64,000 nucleotides of DNA from Epiperipatus broadwayi (taxonomy: Eukaryota; Onychophora; Udeonychophora; Euonychophora; Peripatidae), in NCBI GenBank assembly GCA_028023455.1, contig JAQFVV010000071.1:4914650-4978649 (forward strand), in the 5' to 3' direction. The notes under the pieces were generated by a model. That model did no database searches. It was not told where the DNA came from and saw nothing but the letters and a program-made list of their open reading frames with translations. How positions within the stretch are numbered: position 1 is the stretch's first letter; each line of letters starts with the position of its first letter. Positions 26,235 to 38,578 of this stretch are shown here, one piece after another. Both the position numbers and the translations under genes were made by a program.

Positions 26235-26987
26235 ATAATATGACCACAAAAATGTCAAGAAAATATTTGAGCTGGAAACCAAACTGAATAACGATATTGG
26301 TGAATGGATCATAGGAAGAAACAATTTTAAGCTAAGTGTGTTTTTACACAGATTTAAGTTACATTATCATACATACATAAATACATATTTTGAGTGAATA
26401 CCTGCATAATGCACACAGCACTGTTTACACAAGCATATAATGTACTTAAAGGTTTTTACATTTTTATATTTACTCAATCATTTACTTTATTTTTAACATA
26501 ATATTACCAACTTATAGGGTAATTTTTTAGCTGGAGTAACTGGCCAATTTCCCCCATATACAACCACTATAAATGCTTTTCTGCATATGATGTTCTTGCT
26601 TAATGATGAGTTTTTGGGAACCAATTGCCTTCACTAAGCAGGGTAAAGGGTGCAAACTGTGCATTAATATTTACACTTACAAAATTGATTTTTTATTACT
26701 ATTAAGAGATTATTAAAACAAAGAGCATTTTCTTCTTTAAACATTTAAATCATAAATTCAAAGTGAGTTGCACCATATTTAAATTCAGGATAGTTTATGA
26801 ATTTTACTATTTTCAACAATACTAATGATTACTTAAAAATGATCATAAATAGTTGGTCCACTCCATTATTTGCATTTATTGATGCATGAGTATTAAATTT
26901 AAACATGGCTTCCAGAAGTGTTTCTACTTATGTTTAAATTCCACATACATTAAGCTATGCTAATTTAATATTATATATATATATATA
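26235..26987. other. Non-coding DNA up to the LTR element
   Basis: AT-rich with a TA run next to the LTR boundary. Nothing recognised. Confidence 0.4.
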
Positions 26988-29051
26988 TTATAACGATCAA
27001 AATGAAAGTGAAAATCGAATCTAACCACAAACTACGATATCTGCTCTACAGGGCACCATCTAGGCATTTCAACCTAGAAAAATTTATAGAGTAGGCAGAT
27101 ACGCGCTGTTAAGATTCCACTTTATTTAAATATTCAGATCGTTAGCCCAAGTCACTAGCTCAGTGGAGACGCAGAGATAAAAATCTATATCTTACTTTAT
27201 ATCTTAGATATAAATAAATAAAAGCCACTGCCAGAAATTAACACATAAAAATATTTATTTACGCACATATAAAATAACATGTAAATTTTGAGAAATAAAT
27301 TCAACATTTTAGATTTTTCTATTAATCTTTAGTTTTACATTTAAGTAAATTACAACCATGATTTTAATATTTATTTAGTGAGTCGAGTATGAATAGACTA
27401 CATAGATCTGCATTTGAAAAAAAAAATTCTTCCCTGATTTAACCTTAGGCAACAAATTTCGCAATCAAACCGGCGCCAATCCATCTGATACATTTATGTA
27501 TTCAATGTAGCATGAAAATACAACAACACAAAATACTATACTGTCAGGAATGTACATCTGATCAGTAAGTAGAATTAGAGAAGACATTGTCTCTCCACCA
27601 ACAGGAATGTTACATCTGTTGGCGAGTAGAACAATAAACATAAAACTCCATAGGAATGGACTGCGGTCCTTTGCCATCTTACAAACCCATCCATAGGCAA
27701 ACAGAAGGTGTGTGACATATATATATAATCCTGCCTGTAGTGGATCTCATACTACATCTACAATTACACAAATATATCCAATCCATTGAACCAATTCAAC
27801 TACAAAATGAATAACCTAAGATTACCCTCCCTTAATATAACTTTACAAAACTATATAGCCATTCACGCCCGACTTAAATTTAACATTTAAATACGTTCGC
27901 ACAGATTATTTTTATACAATTTGTTTTATAATGTCGAGTATAGATTGGCTGCACAGATTCCACGGTCAAAAACATTCCAAATTAAACACAACCGATCAAA
28001 ATACAAAGTCAATCGATAACGTCAATTGCTGAGGGAATACAGGAGACCCTTTGGTGTTCATCATAAGACACCGCAGTGACATTGTTGACTTATATGTTCT
28101 AATCGACTGTGAAAACTGCAACATAATCAACCGCTAACGAATCTATGCAACATCTATACCCAACTTAAATGTAATGCATTTAATAATTTCTACAATAAAT
28201 ATTATTACAAATAAAAATAATAAAAATGGAAATGATTTTAGCAAAACTTAACTATATAAATTTAAACAATCAATTATTAATTTGAAAATCAAATAAGAGT
28301 TCATTTTAAAATTTAAATTAGCTGAATCTTTAAAAAAAACAATGACGAAAGTTCTTAATTACTTTTTTGTTGTTGTTAATTTGTAAAGTTCATAGCTCAC
28401 GGTAGAAGAGTCCAGGTTTCTGCTTTTAATTCCCGTGATGCCTCCATTGGAAGATAATGTTCTGGAGATGGCAATAGCTGGTTCAAGGTATCACAATCTT
28501 TTCATTTTTTTTATACAGAAAGTGTGGTATGTGCATCATACCACATCTTTCAAACACAAAATGCTGAAACTGTCAGAAAAAACTGTATTTCCCTTTTTAT
28601 ATTAACCACATGGATTCAATCAACAAAATGTCACTAATCCATCACTTTCATTAGGGTCTGAGCCAAGGCTTAGTGCTTCCATTGGTCAAGCTAATTTCTC
28701 TTTATTTTCTTATCTATCTTTCATCAGATCATTTTAATTATACAAGAGCCCAAGGCTAGCTTGCTTTTCAAACAATTTATAAACAATCATTTCCATTTAC
28801 AGATTACAAGAATTAATTAATACCTGTTTTTATTTTTAAATCTTGTACTTTTTCTTATAAAAAGTATGTTCAAATACTTATTTATTTGTTTTTTTTTTTT
28901 TTAAAAAATATTTTTAAAGTTTGGCATCTGTGCGAATGTATATACGTTTAATAAAACATTTTAATTTTAGCATTTAGTTTTTTACTTTTATTTGCGAACT
29001 TTTAAGTTTTTATTTTAAATTAATGTAATGACATATTTATATATCGTTACA
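26988..29051 (-). repeat. 3' LTR of the LTR retrotransposon
   Basis: Aligns end to end with 29582-31651 with a few percent differences by eye, many of them CG to TG or CA. On the minus strand there is a TATA-like stretch near 27715-27730, upstream of a 70-codon open frame (27465-27677) with one hydrophobic segment. The other LTR has lost the matching ATG, so this frame is probably not functional. Confidence 0.9.
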
Positions 29052-29581
29052 TATCAGTAAACTTCCTCAAAAAACAAAAACATTAAAAAAAAAAGAATTT
29101 ACTTAGTGTTAGTAATTACGTTACACAAATTGATTATATATGAAAATTTCAAAAGGACAAAACTTTTTTTTACAAGACAAAACAGTAATTACACACAAAT
29201 ATAATGATTACAAAAAAAAAGTTGACTGTTGATTCCCTATTACCAGCTAAATTTCTGCCCCCTCCCTTCCAAGTTTCATTTCTCCTACCTTTAACTATTA
29301 CTTAGGCAAGTTGAATGATTAGATTTTAATTTAACAAGACTTTTTTAAAAAAAAATTATGATTTATATTTATTATTACATTTTATTCCTCGCATTTATTT
29401 TTACATATGCGCAATTTTTCTTACTGGCAGTACCTTTAAGACAAAATTCCAAATATAACCTTACGTTAATACAACAAATATATTTATACCAATTTCAGAA
29501 AAAATACTATGGGCATGATTGACTTTTAAAATTCTCAGGGCACTCGTGTTTATTAAAGATCGGCCCAATGTTGGGCGCCAG
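29052..29581 (-). other. Interior of the LTR retrotransposon
   Basis: 530 bp with no domain-bearing open frame. It starts (minus strand) with the primer binding site and ends near a weak purine tract ('gaggaag') about 10 bp before the 3' LTR. The region is A/T-rich with several poly-A or poly-T runs. Confidence 0.8.
29561..29580 (-). promoter_or_regulatory. Primer binding site, tRNA-Lys type
   Basis: The minus strand reads TGGCGCCCAACATTGGGCCG directly after the 5' LTR. Its complement ends 'ttgggcgcca' and matches the 3' end of the animal tRNA-Lys (CUU-type) acceptor/T arm at about 16 of 18 positions (my recollection of the tRNA sequence). Confidence 0.8.
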
Positions 29582-31651
29582 TTATAACAATCGAAATGAA
29601 AGTGAAAATCGAATCTAACCGCAAACCTCGATATCTGCTCTACAGGGCGCCATCTAGGCATTTAAACCTAAAAAAATTTATAGAGTAGGTAGATACGTGC
29701 TGTTAAGATTCCACTTTATTTAAATATTCAGATCGTTAGCCCAAGTCACTAGCTCAGTGGAGACGCAGAGATAAAAATTTATATCTTACTTTATATCTTA
29801 GATATAAATAAATAAAAGCCACTGCCAGAAATTAACACATAAAAATATTTATTTACACACATATAAAATAACATGTAAATTTTGAGGAATAAATTCAACA
29901 TTTTAGATTTTTCTATTAATCTTTAGTTTTACATTTAAGTAAATTACAACCATGATTTTAATATTTATTTAGTGAGTTGAGTATGAATAGACTACATAGA
30001 TCTGCATTTGAAAAGAAAATATCCTTCCCTGATTTAACCTTAGGCAACAAATTTCGCAATCAAACTGGCACCAATCCATCTGATACATTTATGTACTCAA
30101 TGTAGCATGAAAATACAACAACACAAAATACTATACTGTCAGGAATGTACATCTGATCAGTAAGTAGAATTAGAGAAGACATTGTCTCTCCACCAACAGG
30201 AATGTTACATCTGTTGGCGAGTAGAACAATAAACATAAAACTTTATAGGAATGGACTGCGGTCCTTTGCTGTCTTACAAACCCATCCATAGGCAATGGAA
30301 GGTGTGTGGGGTATATATATAATCCTGCCTGTAGCGAATCTCATACTACATTTACAATTACACAAATATATCCAATCCATTGAACCAATTCAACTATGAA
30401 ATGAATAACCTAAGATTATCCTCCCTTAATATAACTTTACAAAACTATATAGCCATTCACACCCGACTTAAATTTAACATTTAAATTCTTCGCACAGATT
30501 ATTTTTATACAATTTGTTTTATAATGTTGAGTATAGATCGGCTGCACAGATTCTACGGTCAAAAACATTCCAAATTAAACACAACCGATCAAAATACAAA
30601 GTCAATCGATAACGTCAATTGCTGAGGGAATACAGGAGACCCTTTGGTGTTCATCATAAGACACTGCAGTGACATTGTTGACTTATATGTTCTAATTGAC
30701 TGTGAAAACCACAACATAATCAACCGCTAACGAATCTATGCAACGTCTATACCCAACTTAAATGTAATGCATTTAATAATTTATACAATATATATTATTA
30801 CAAATAAAAATAATAAAAATGGAAATGATTTTAGCAAAACTTAACTATATAAATTTAAACAATCAATTATTAATTTGAAAATCAAATAAGAGTTTATTTT
30901 AAAATTTAAATTAGCTGAATCTTTAAAAAAAACAATGACGAAAGTTCTTAATTACTTTTTTTTTGTTGTTGTTAATTTGTAAAGTTCATAGCTCATGGCA
31001 GAAGAGTCCTGGTTTCTGCTTTTAATTCCCGCGATGCCTCCATTGGAAGATAATGTTCTGGAGATGGCAATGGCTGGTTCAAGGTATCACAGTCTTTTCA
31101 TTTTTTTTTTATACAGAGAGTGTGATATGTGCATCCTACCACATTTCTCAAACACAAAACACTGGAACTGTCAGAAAAAACTGTATTTCCCTTTTTATAT
31201 TATCCATATGGATTCAATCAAGAAAACATCACTAATCCATCACTTTTGTTAGGGTCCGAGCCAAGGCTTAGTGCTTCCATTGGTCAAGCTAATTTCTCTT
31301 TATTTTCTTATCTATCTTTCATCAGATCATTTTAATTATACAAGAGCCCAAGGCTAGCTTGCTTTTCAAACAATTTATAAACAATCAGTTCCATTTACAG
31401 ATTATAAGAATTAATTAATACCTGTTTTTATTTTTAAATCTTGTACTTTTTCTTATAAAAAGTACGTTCAAATACTTATTTATTTGTTTTTTTTTTCAAA
31501 AAAAAAATATTTTTAAAGTTTGGCATCTGTGCGAATGTATATACATTTAACAAAACATTTTAATTTTAGCATTTAGTTTTTTTACTTTTATTTGCGAACT
31601 TTTAAGTTTTTATTTTAAATTAATGTAACGACATATTTATGTATCGTTACA
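29582..31651 (-). repeat. 5' LTR of the LTR retrotransposon
   Basis: Partner of 26988-29051. The plus-strand open frames inside it (for example 85 codons at 30995-31252) are antisense to the element and have no recognised domain. Confidence 0.9.
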
Positions 31652-32130
31652 ATATATATATATATATTGGAAATTTTCTATTCAATATTATCAGCCTTTT
31701 TTTGTTTGTCATATTTTGTTTTGTGTGTGAAAGCATTGAAATACTATCATGTATGCACATTAGTTAAATGTCTATATATGGACTAACAATTATCTTAATC
31801 TTTTCCAAGCACTAAATGTGTTATTGCCTTACTACTGATGCTGTACTGTTATTTAAGTTTTAATCATTCTCTTGCAGCTACCTTTAGCATTCATTTGCCA
31901 CTTTTTGTGTTTATTTGACTGGAAAACTGGAACTAAAATAATATTCAAGATATCAGTATTATACAGATATATTTATTAGAAATGAACTAATGTCTATTAC
32001 ACCATTACCAAGTGATAGTTTCTTGTCTTTCCAATGGATACTTGTGATAATATATTAATATTTTTATTAGTCATTCATTATACTAAAAATTATCCAATAA
32101 TAAATAATATTATGTAATGTCATTTTCATT

Positions 32131-32372
32131 ATACCACCCTCTTGCAAAATAGGGACTTGTTTCTATCCACTTTTAACACCTTGTGGATGGATGTAATCAT
32201 AAACATGTGACCAAAGATGTATGATAATGTGAAAAGAATTTTCACATATTTTTAGTTATATGTTTATGATTACATCCATCAACAAGGTGTTAAAAGTGAA
32301 TAGAAACCAATACCTACCTTGTGTGAGAGTGGTGTAGTGAAAATAACACTACAGAAATATTATTCATTAATT
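32131..32372. repeat. Foldback family D, palindromic copy
   Basis: The left arm 32155-32207 ('acttgtttctatccactttt', 'gatgtaatcataaacat') is repeated inverted at 32258-32312. The sequence to the right ('ctacagaaatattattcatt') is also present, inverted, at 16345-16400. Confidence 0.75.
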
Positions 32373-32998
32373 GTGAAAACTTTTGACATCTTTATTCCTT
32401 TGTTTCAATTTTGAAAATGAAAATGTGTATTTGACATAGTTTGTTTACATATTTATTTTTTCTCAAAATATTTGTGTAATATTTATTATTGTAGAAAAAT
32501 GATGTGATTAGATTCAGATTTTATTTGAAAATATTTGCTTTTAAAAGAAAACAAGTCAACAGAAATTTATAGTATATGTTGCTTGTGAGCACATTTGAGT
32601 AGATACAATTCTTTTTTAGAATTTGAAAATGAAAACATACATTATCCATACTTTGTTTATATATTTATTATTATTTTTTCTAAATATTATTTTTTTTGAA
32701 AAAAATAATTTGATTAGATTCACACTTTCTTCAAAAATATTTATTTTTAGAAAACAAATCAAAGAAACCAATAACATATGATTATAATGTGCAATTGGCA
32801 TATTTATATTGACTGCACTAGGTTTTTATCATTTTTAGAAAATTATAAGAACTTTAAATTTTCTAGAGATTTCATTAACTTTAAATAATCTGAACAATAA
32901 TATGTTCTAGCTTTACAAACTAACTTAAAACAATTCTGAATTTTTTAATTCAATATTTTTATGAATGTTGCAGTAATCATCTAATAAGAAATAAGATA

Positions 32999-33150
32999 CC
33001 ATATAATACTAAATCATCCATGCAATTTACTACTGTTACACAATGCTTTATTTAGCATCCTCTTTTACAATTTACTGTTTCCATTGCCCCAGAATTTTCT
33101 TCAGAACTTTTATATCTACTAACTTCAACTGCTCTTAAAACAGGCAAAAC

Positions 33151-33215
<65 letters not shown>

Positions 33216-33472
33216 CACACACAGCATATATATAGTGAGTTTTGCCTGTTTTAACAACAGTTAAACACAAGCATAAGAGGAGGTGGTCATGTGATGTTTA
33301 TTGGCTTTCAACTGCTCTTTTTATTACATTTAGAGCAATTGAAGCTGGAAGATATAAAAGTTCTGAAGAAGATTGCTGAGGCCATTGAATCTGTTAACTG
33401 TAAAAGAGGGTGGTAAATAAAGCATTGTATAACAGTAGAAAAATGCATGGATGATTTAATATTATATGGTAT
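32999..33472. repeat. Foldback family I, full palindromic copy
   Basis: Outer arms 'actaaatcatccatgcaat' (left) and 'ttgcatgg'-type complement (right end, 33445-33472) pair, and the inner arms 'cttcagaacttttatatc' (left) and 'gatataaaagttctgaagaa' (right) also pair. The centre is a long TA repeat (33157-33212) flanked by 'caggcaaaactcacta' and 'tagtgagttttgcctg', sequences shared with foldback family A. It is therefore a composite of two foldback families or a longer version of A. Confidence 0.75.
33157..33212. repeat. (TA)n microsatellite at palindrome centre
   Basis: About 28 TA units at the symmetry axis of the family I foldback element. Confidence 0.9.
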
Positions 33473-33474
33473 AC

Positions 33475-34255
33475 ATTTGGCAATGCAATAAAAAAGAGTA
33501 GTTAAGAAATAAGATATTGTTTTCTATAAAGTTGAGTGTGTATTTAATAATTTTTTATATTTGCAAAGCTGAAATAATATTTTTAAGAATAATTTTCATT
33601 TGTAAACATATATTTCTTACAACTAATCTAAAGGTTTTGAAAATATGATAAAGAATAGAAATAACTTTGATATAATAAAACGTTACCACCACTAGAGACT
33701 CTCAAAAACTGTGATTCATTAAAAGAATTAATAACATTGGTATATTTATCTATAAATCATTAATCATCATTATATGATGAATAAATAATGAATGATAGTT
33801 TGAGAGGGTAAATTGACAAAAATTACCTGAAGATGCTGGTCCTAACTTAAGTATCATGTTTCCTTTTCTGGTATTTTTACTTTTCTGTGCATGATAGTGT
33901 TAAAAGTTTACAACTACATACATATTTAATATTGCACATATGTAGATAAAAAGACACTTGTGGTATGTGTGCATGTAGTTTACAAAACATGTATATTAAT
34001 CATTATCTGGCTGAAAGTTGATGTCTAACTATTTTTTTGATTAATGGCATCATTATTGTAATATTGCATCTTATTATTTTATTTTAAATGTCATTCTTAA
34101 AAGTTGTTAATTCTTTTAAGTTGTTAGTTTTTAAAAGTTGTTTGTTAATGGTGAAAGTCATACAAGTCGCATTTATTTTAAATGTCATTTTTAAAAGTTT
34201 TTTGTTAATGCTGTAAGTTTTACAACTTTTTTACTTTTACTTATTTTTAGTCCTG
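33475..34255. other. AT-rich non-coding DNA
   Basis: Contains a local duplication at about 34080-34225 in which 'tttaaatgtcatt.ttaaaa' and 'ttgttaatg.tg.aagt' occur twice, roughly 85-105 bp apart. No gene. Confidence 0.4.
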
Positions 34256-34257
34256 CT

Positions 34258-34498
34258 ACATGGAACATGTATTAGACCTAGTGTGCCTGTTGACATTTGT
34301 ATCAACCTCCCATTAACTTTGTAATTCTTTCCAAAATACCATGTACAATATCCGTGTACACATTTTTTTTTGCCGAAGAAAGTCTTCTTCAAGATCCATG
34401 TACACATTATTTTGGCCAGATCACAAGATTACAAAGTCATTATCAGATTGATATGAATATGAACAGGTGCAGTAGGTCTAATACATGTTCTGTGTTGC
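34258..34498. repeat. Foldback family H, palindromic element
   Basis: The left 'gaacatgtattagacctag' (34263) pairs with the right 'gtaggtctaatacatgttc' (34473), and 'attaactttgtaatt' pairs with 'gattacaaagtcat'. The centre has 'gaagaaagtcttcttcaa' flanked by 'gtgtacacat' and 'catgtacacatt'. The 69-codon open frame at 34297-34506 is not conserved in design and is probably fortuitous. Confidence 0.65.
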
Positions 34499-34499
34499 A

Positions 34500-35135
34500 G
34501 CTTTAATACTCAAGTACCAATTTTTGTTGGAATATAAGCATCTAACAGATTATTAAGTGTACACATAAAAAAATTATAATAATTTATTTAATAATACTTC
34601 AGTATAATCTATTTCATAATAATTGCTTATTTAGTTAGATATTATACCACACATATACATATGTTTTTAAATATCTGAATTATTAGATATAAAATCTTCT
34701 GTTTTTGAATGAAATATAAAAAATAATTATTAAATTTTGTTATGGCTATTATTTTAACAAAATTAATACTTTAATTCAAATTGCAAACATCATCTATAAA
34801 TAATCAGGTTAACAAACATTGTATTAACTACCAGGAAATTCTATAGTAATCTGAAATATATTTTATCAAGAACTGTGTTGGTAAATTACAAGTGTAAGAA
34901 AAAATTGGATTAGAATAAGCATATAACTTTTAAACAGTTAACTTTAGGACAAGGGCTTCATATACCTATTTTCGAGAAACAGTGAAGTTAATTGTATTAT
35001 CTATGGAATGACTCCCTTTAAAAATAGCACTTCCATTGGTAATATATTCTCCTTCATTCTTATTCGAAGGGTTGCTGTGGAGAAGACTTTACCTTGAAGT
35101 GGACTAAAACTGTTATTACCTAGTGTAAAAACTAT
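34500..35135. other. AT-rich non-coding DNA
   Basis: Nothing recognised. Confidence 0.4.
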
Positions 35136-35136
35136 A

Positions 35137-35730
35137 CATCACATGATCACCATTTGGAATGTTTACAAAGCTGTTATAACAAAGGCAAAACTCTCCTACA
35201 GTAGCACCACCTAGTGCAAGTCTTAGTAATCAATGGATGCAGGAAGGTTTGTGCTTAAAATTCTTATCTAGTACCTATTTGGCCAATTTACCCAGACTAG
35301 TTTCTAGCTTGTGGCTTTCATCACTGAAGAGCCTCAGATCCAGGATGTTGGTGACTATGGTTATTAAAGATACCAAAATGTATAGATGTTGAATTAGGTT
35401 CAGTTCTATCTGAATATACAAATGAATGTGCTTAGATTGAAAACATTATTGTGTTTACATTTTGGACTTACAGCTTTATAGTTAACTAAAAAGGTAAAAG
35501 ATGACTGCTGGATGGTTGTATTAGATCCTAAAATCTAGATGCAGTGCTCTACAATCCAAAGCTTTTTACTGATGAGAGCCACAAGTGAGAATCTATTCTG
35601 GGGATATTGGATGAGTAAACAATAGATTGGGATTTTATACACAAACTTGTTGCATCTATTGATTACTCTGGCTTACATTAGGTGGCACTACTGTAAGGAG
35701 AAATTTACCTTTGTTAAAAATTGTTAAAAA
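35137..35730. repeat. Foldback element, family A, copy 3 (full length)
   Basis: Begins with the outer motif 'catcacatgatcaccattt', then 'ggcaaaactctcctacagta', and closes with the complementary 'ggtggcactactgtaaggag' and 'cctttgttaaaa'. The interior of about 200 bp ('ggttattaaagataccaaaa', 'tttatagttaactaaaaagg') is shared with the copies at 42.4 and 53.7 kb, so it is part of the family. No protein-coding frame. Confidence 0.75.
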
Positions 35731-35734
35731 TGCT

Positions 35735-37075
35735 TGGAATTTATCTGAAAATTATTAATCCTTTTGTTAAGTGAGATGAATATCACTGACAGAGAAATTG
35801 TTATTTTATATTTGATTAAGATCACTTGTACTATCATCTATTGAAATGTGTCACTATTTTTTAAACCACAGAATTGTGTGCTAATGAATATTGATTTTTT
35901 AATTAAAAAAAAATCTGAAGAGATCAGTATTTTTGATAGCTGTAAGGTCAAAATATTTTAATCCTGCCTCCATGTATTTGATGAATTTTATTCTTTGTAG
36001 TTGGTTTCCACACTATTTGTGAGATTATTTCAAGAACATTTTTGGAATAGCAAAAAAGTTGAATTTTTGTGTATTTTATTAGAGATTTATAATTATATTT
36101 ACACAATATGAGAGAGGAGTAAATTGATGCTTGAAAATAAAAAAATTAGACAATTTGCTCTACATAAATAGTCTTCATGTAATAAAGATATATATGAGAG
36201 ATAATGACCTGGCCCAACTTATGAGTGCTGGTTCAGCATGAAATGCATCTTGGGGGCTATTTGTCTTTTAATGTATCTTTATTTATATGAAATTATTTAT
36301 AAAATAAAAAAAAATGGAGAAATATAGAAGTTGACTATGTATAAAAAACACAATATTTGTATAAGGAATTATTAAAAAACAAAATTATATATGATTACAT
36401 TTTTATTTTATATGTATATATTTTATTTTTAAAAATAAAAGGTAGAAAATTCTAGCATAATATTAACAAAAAAAATCAAGGCCTGTAAGATGACCATACC
36501 TTGTGGCACTGTTGCTAAATGTAATTTCTGACACTGTGTTAGGATGTTTTGAGATATTCTAAATTTATAAAGCAATTTGAATATTTTAAAATGAAATTTT
36601 ATAGATTTATTAAATATTAACATTTACTACTTTGCATTTTAAAATTAAATTTATGTCAAAAAATTTTTGTTGATTTTTTGAATTCATTTATTCACTTGCC
36701 TTTTTTTGCCCACCTTTGATGATGAAGATGTCATTTGTTCTCAATATATACTTTGCTTATTTTTATTTTTCAATATTTTCAAAGAATAAATGTGATTTTG
36801 TAGAGTGTGATTCATTTTTAAATATAAATTTTTAACAATCAAGTCTAATTTAAAGAATTTTAATAAATAACAGCATTTTAAATATTAAAATTAAATGTTG
36901 AATATTGATTAAATGTGCCATAAGGGGAAACATTAGAATTGGCACTTTGTCAAATTGTTAAAAACTATTTGTTCCATATACTTCCAGAGTTTCAGTAAAA
37001 GCATAGTAAGCATAAATACTTCATTTTATTCAAATTATTAAGCATTATTATAAATTTTAAGCCAATAAATATCAC
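35735..37075. other. AT-rich non-coding DNA
   Basis: Short open frames only; nothing recognised. Confidence 0.4.
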
Positions 37076-37106
37076 ATCACCACCTCCTCTTATGCCTGTG
37101 CATAAC

Positions 37107-37322
37107 TGTTGTTAAAACAGGCAAAACTCACTATATATATTGCCACACACAGCAAGTTAGAGTAATCAATGGATGCCAGAAGGCTTGTGCATAAAATCCC
37201 CATCTAGTGCCTACTCATCCAATATCCCCAGACTAGTTTGTGGCTTATTCTGGCATCCATTGATTACTCTAGCTTGCTGTGTGTGGCAATATATATAGTG
37301 AGTTTTGCCTGTTTTAACAACA
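37107..37322. repeat. Foldback element, family A, copy 4 with 73/74 inverted repeat
   Basis: Arms 37107-37180 and 37249-37322 are reverse complements with one mismatch in 74. The arms combine the 'aaaacaggcaaaactcac' end seen in family I with the 'gagtaatcaatggatgccag' arm of family A. The outer family sequence 'catcacatcaccacctcctc' lies to the left (from about 37072). Confidence 0.85.
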
Positions 37323-37799
37323 TTATTATTAATGTTATTTTAAAATTATATATTATAAAATACTATTTTTAATTTTACAGTAACTAATGCTGATTTCTTG
37401 GTTGGGAGAATGAACAAAGTTACTAACATGTAAACCAGGAATTGGCGACTGTTTGTTGGAAGTAAACCAAATTATATATTTTTTAAATATCACCCTTGTT
37501 AATGTTGCTTTCTTATCATATTTAACAATCAAGTAAAATGGAAAAAAAAACCAAATTAGATATTAAAGCCAAAAAAAATATTATGTAAACACTAATTAAA
37601 TCCTTCATATCTTTTTATTAAATATTTATACATGTTTAAATTAATAAATAGGGATTTATTTGAAAATATGAAACTTTTATTTTTGCTCATAAATAATTAT
37701 TTTATTGTTATAATCAATACTAATGTAAAATTTAGAAAATTATTATATTTAAAATTTATTAGTTATTTTTAAAAAATAGATGTATTCTTCGGGAATTCA

Positions 37800-37890
37800 T
37801 AAAAAGTTCGAGCACACGATTTAGACGGAAGCTGGGACTCTGACCCATAATTCCTTGAGTTTCCACATCCGCTACTAAACCATGCAGTGT
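37800..37890 (-). repeat. tRNA-related retroposon fragment
   Basis: On the minus strand it reads 'gcatggtttagtagcgg' (A-box-like) and about 30 nt later 'gggtcagagtccc' (B-box-like), an order and spacing expected for a tRNA-derived SINE. It is GC-richer than the flanks. No tail is clear. Confidence 0.4.
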
Positions 37891-38216
37891 CCTTTTTTTT
37901 TTTTGATCATTAACAAATTTATTGCTAATAATTATACCACTCTAAAATATGGAAAACTATTTTAACTAAAAAATTTATTTCATTTTTTATATAAAATTAA
38001 CAATATATAATAATTATTCAATGAAAATTTATATTATTATAAATATAAAAAGACAATTGTTGCATATCTGATTATAAAAGTACTCGCTTCCTTATCCACT
38101 GCATTTGATTCCAAGCCTCCCTACATATATTTTGAAATGTGAAGAGTAGAAAACTTTATAAACTATATGTGTATGTGTCGCTAACATATATTCACATACC
38201 TACATTTTTTTTTCAT

Positions 38217-38305
38217 GTGTCATAGCATCAGTTGGGAAGCGAACCCACTAACCCGGGACAACTGCTTTAAGGCGGCTGTGCTGATCTTTCGACCACCAAT
38301 GCTTG
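38217..38305 (-). repeat. Very short tRNA-like retroposon, copy 1
   Basis: On the minus strand it begins GCATTGGTGGTCGAAAGATC and contains 'gggttcgcttccc' (B-box), ends 'gatgctatgacacatg' and is followed by an A run. Same family as the copies at 39139, 41771 and 52683. The whole unit is only about 90 bp. Confidence 0.8.
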
Positions 38306-38578
38306 CATTTTTAATTTCAAAAATACACACATTAAGTGGCAAAAATAAATAACAAAAATAGTAAATGGAGTTATGAAAATGACACTGTAGTAATAAACCA
38401 AGAAAGAGAACAATCATATAATTGAATAAGAGTAACATTTCTTTTTCCAACCAATGTTAGATAGTTATGGGTGAGTTGGGTAAAGAAATTCTGAGCTTAT
38501 TTAGGAATTCCACAATTACTTTTAAACATTCTGAATTGTTATTTTACATACACGTCATGATAAATAATTGAAATACAG

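Larger units (their letters stand above)
26988..31651 (-). mobile_element. Complete non-autonomous LTR retrotransposon
   Basis: Two direct repeats of about 2,064 and 2,070 bp enclose only 530 bp. On the minus strand each LTR begins TGTAACGATA and ends GTTATAA. Immediately inside the 5' LTR is a primer binding site that starts TGGCGCCCAACATTGGGC. The sequence 'atata' occurs on both outer flanks (26983-26987 and 31652-31656), compatible with a 5-bp target duplication, although both flanks are TA repeats. There is no gag, protease, reverse transcriptase or integrase, so the element must have moved with enzymes from an autonomous relative. The proportions (LTRs four times longer than the interior) are unusual even for non-autonomous elements. 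The superfamily is probably Ty3/gypsy-like from the primer site and duplication size, but this is not proven. Confidence 0.9.

Noticed and set aside
29461-29661. 66-codon minus-strand frame
   Set aside because: It crosses the LTR end and the primer binding site, so it cannot be a conserved protein start; no domain is present.
30995-31252. 85-codon plus-strand frame in the 5' LTR
   Set aside because: It is antisense to the element and the homologous segment in the other LTR has a different start and changed residues.
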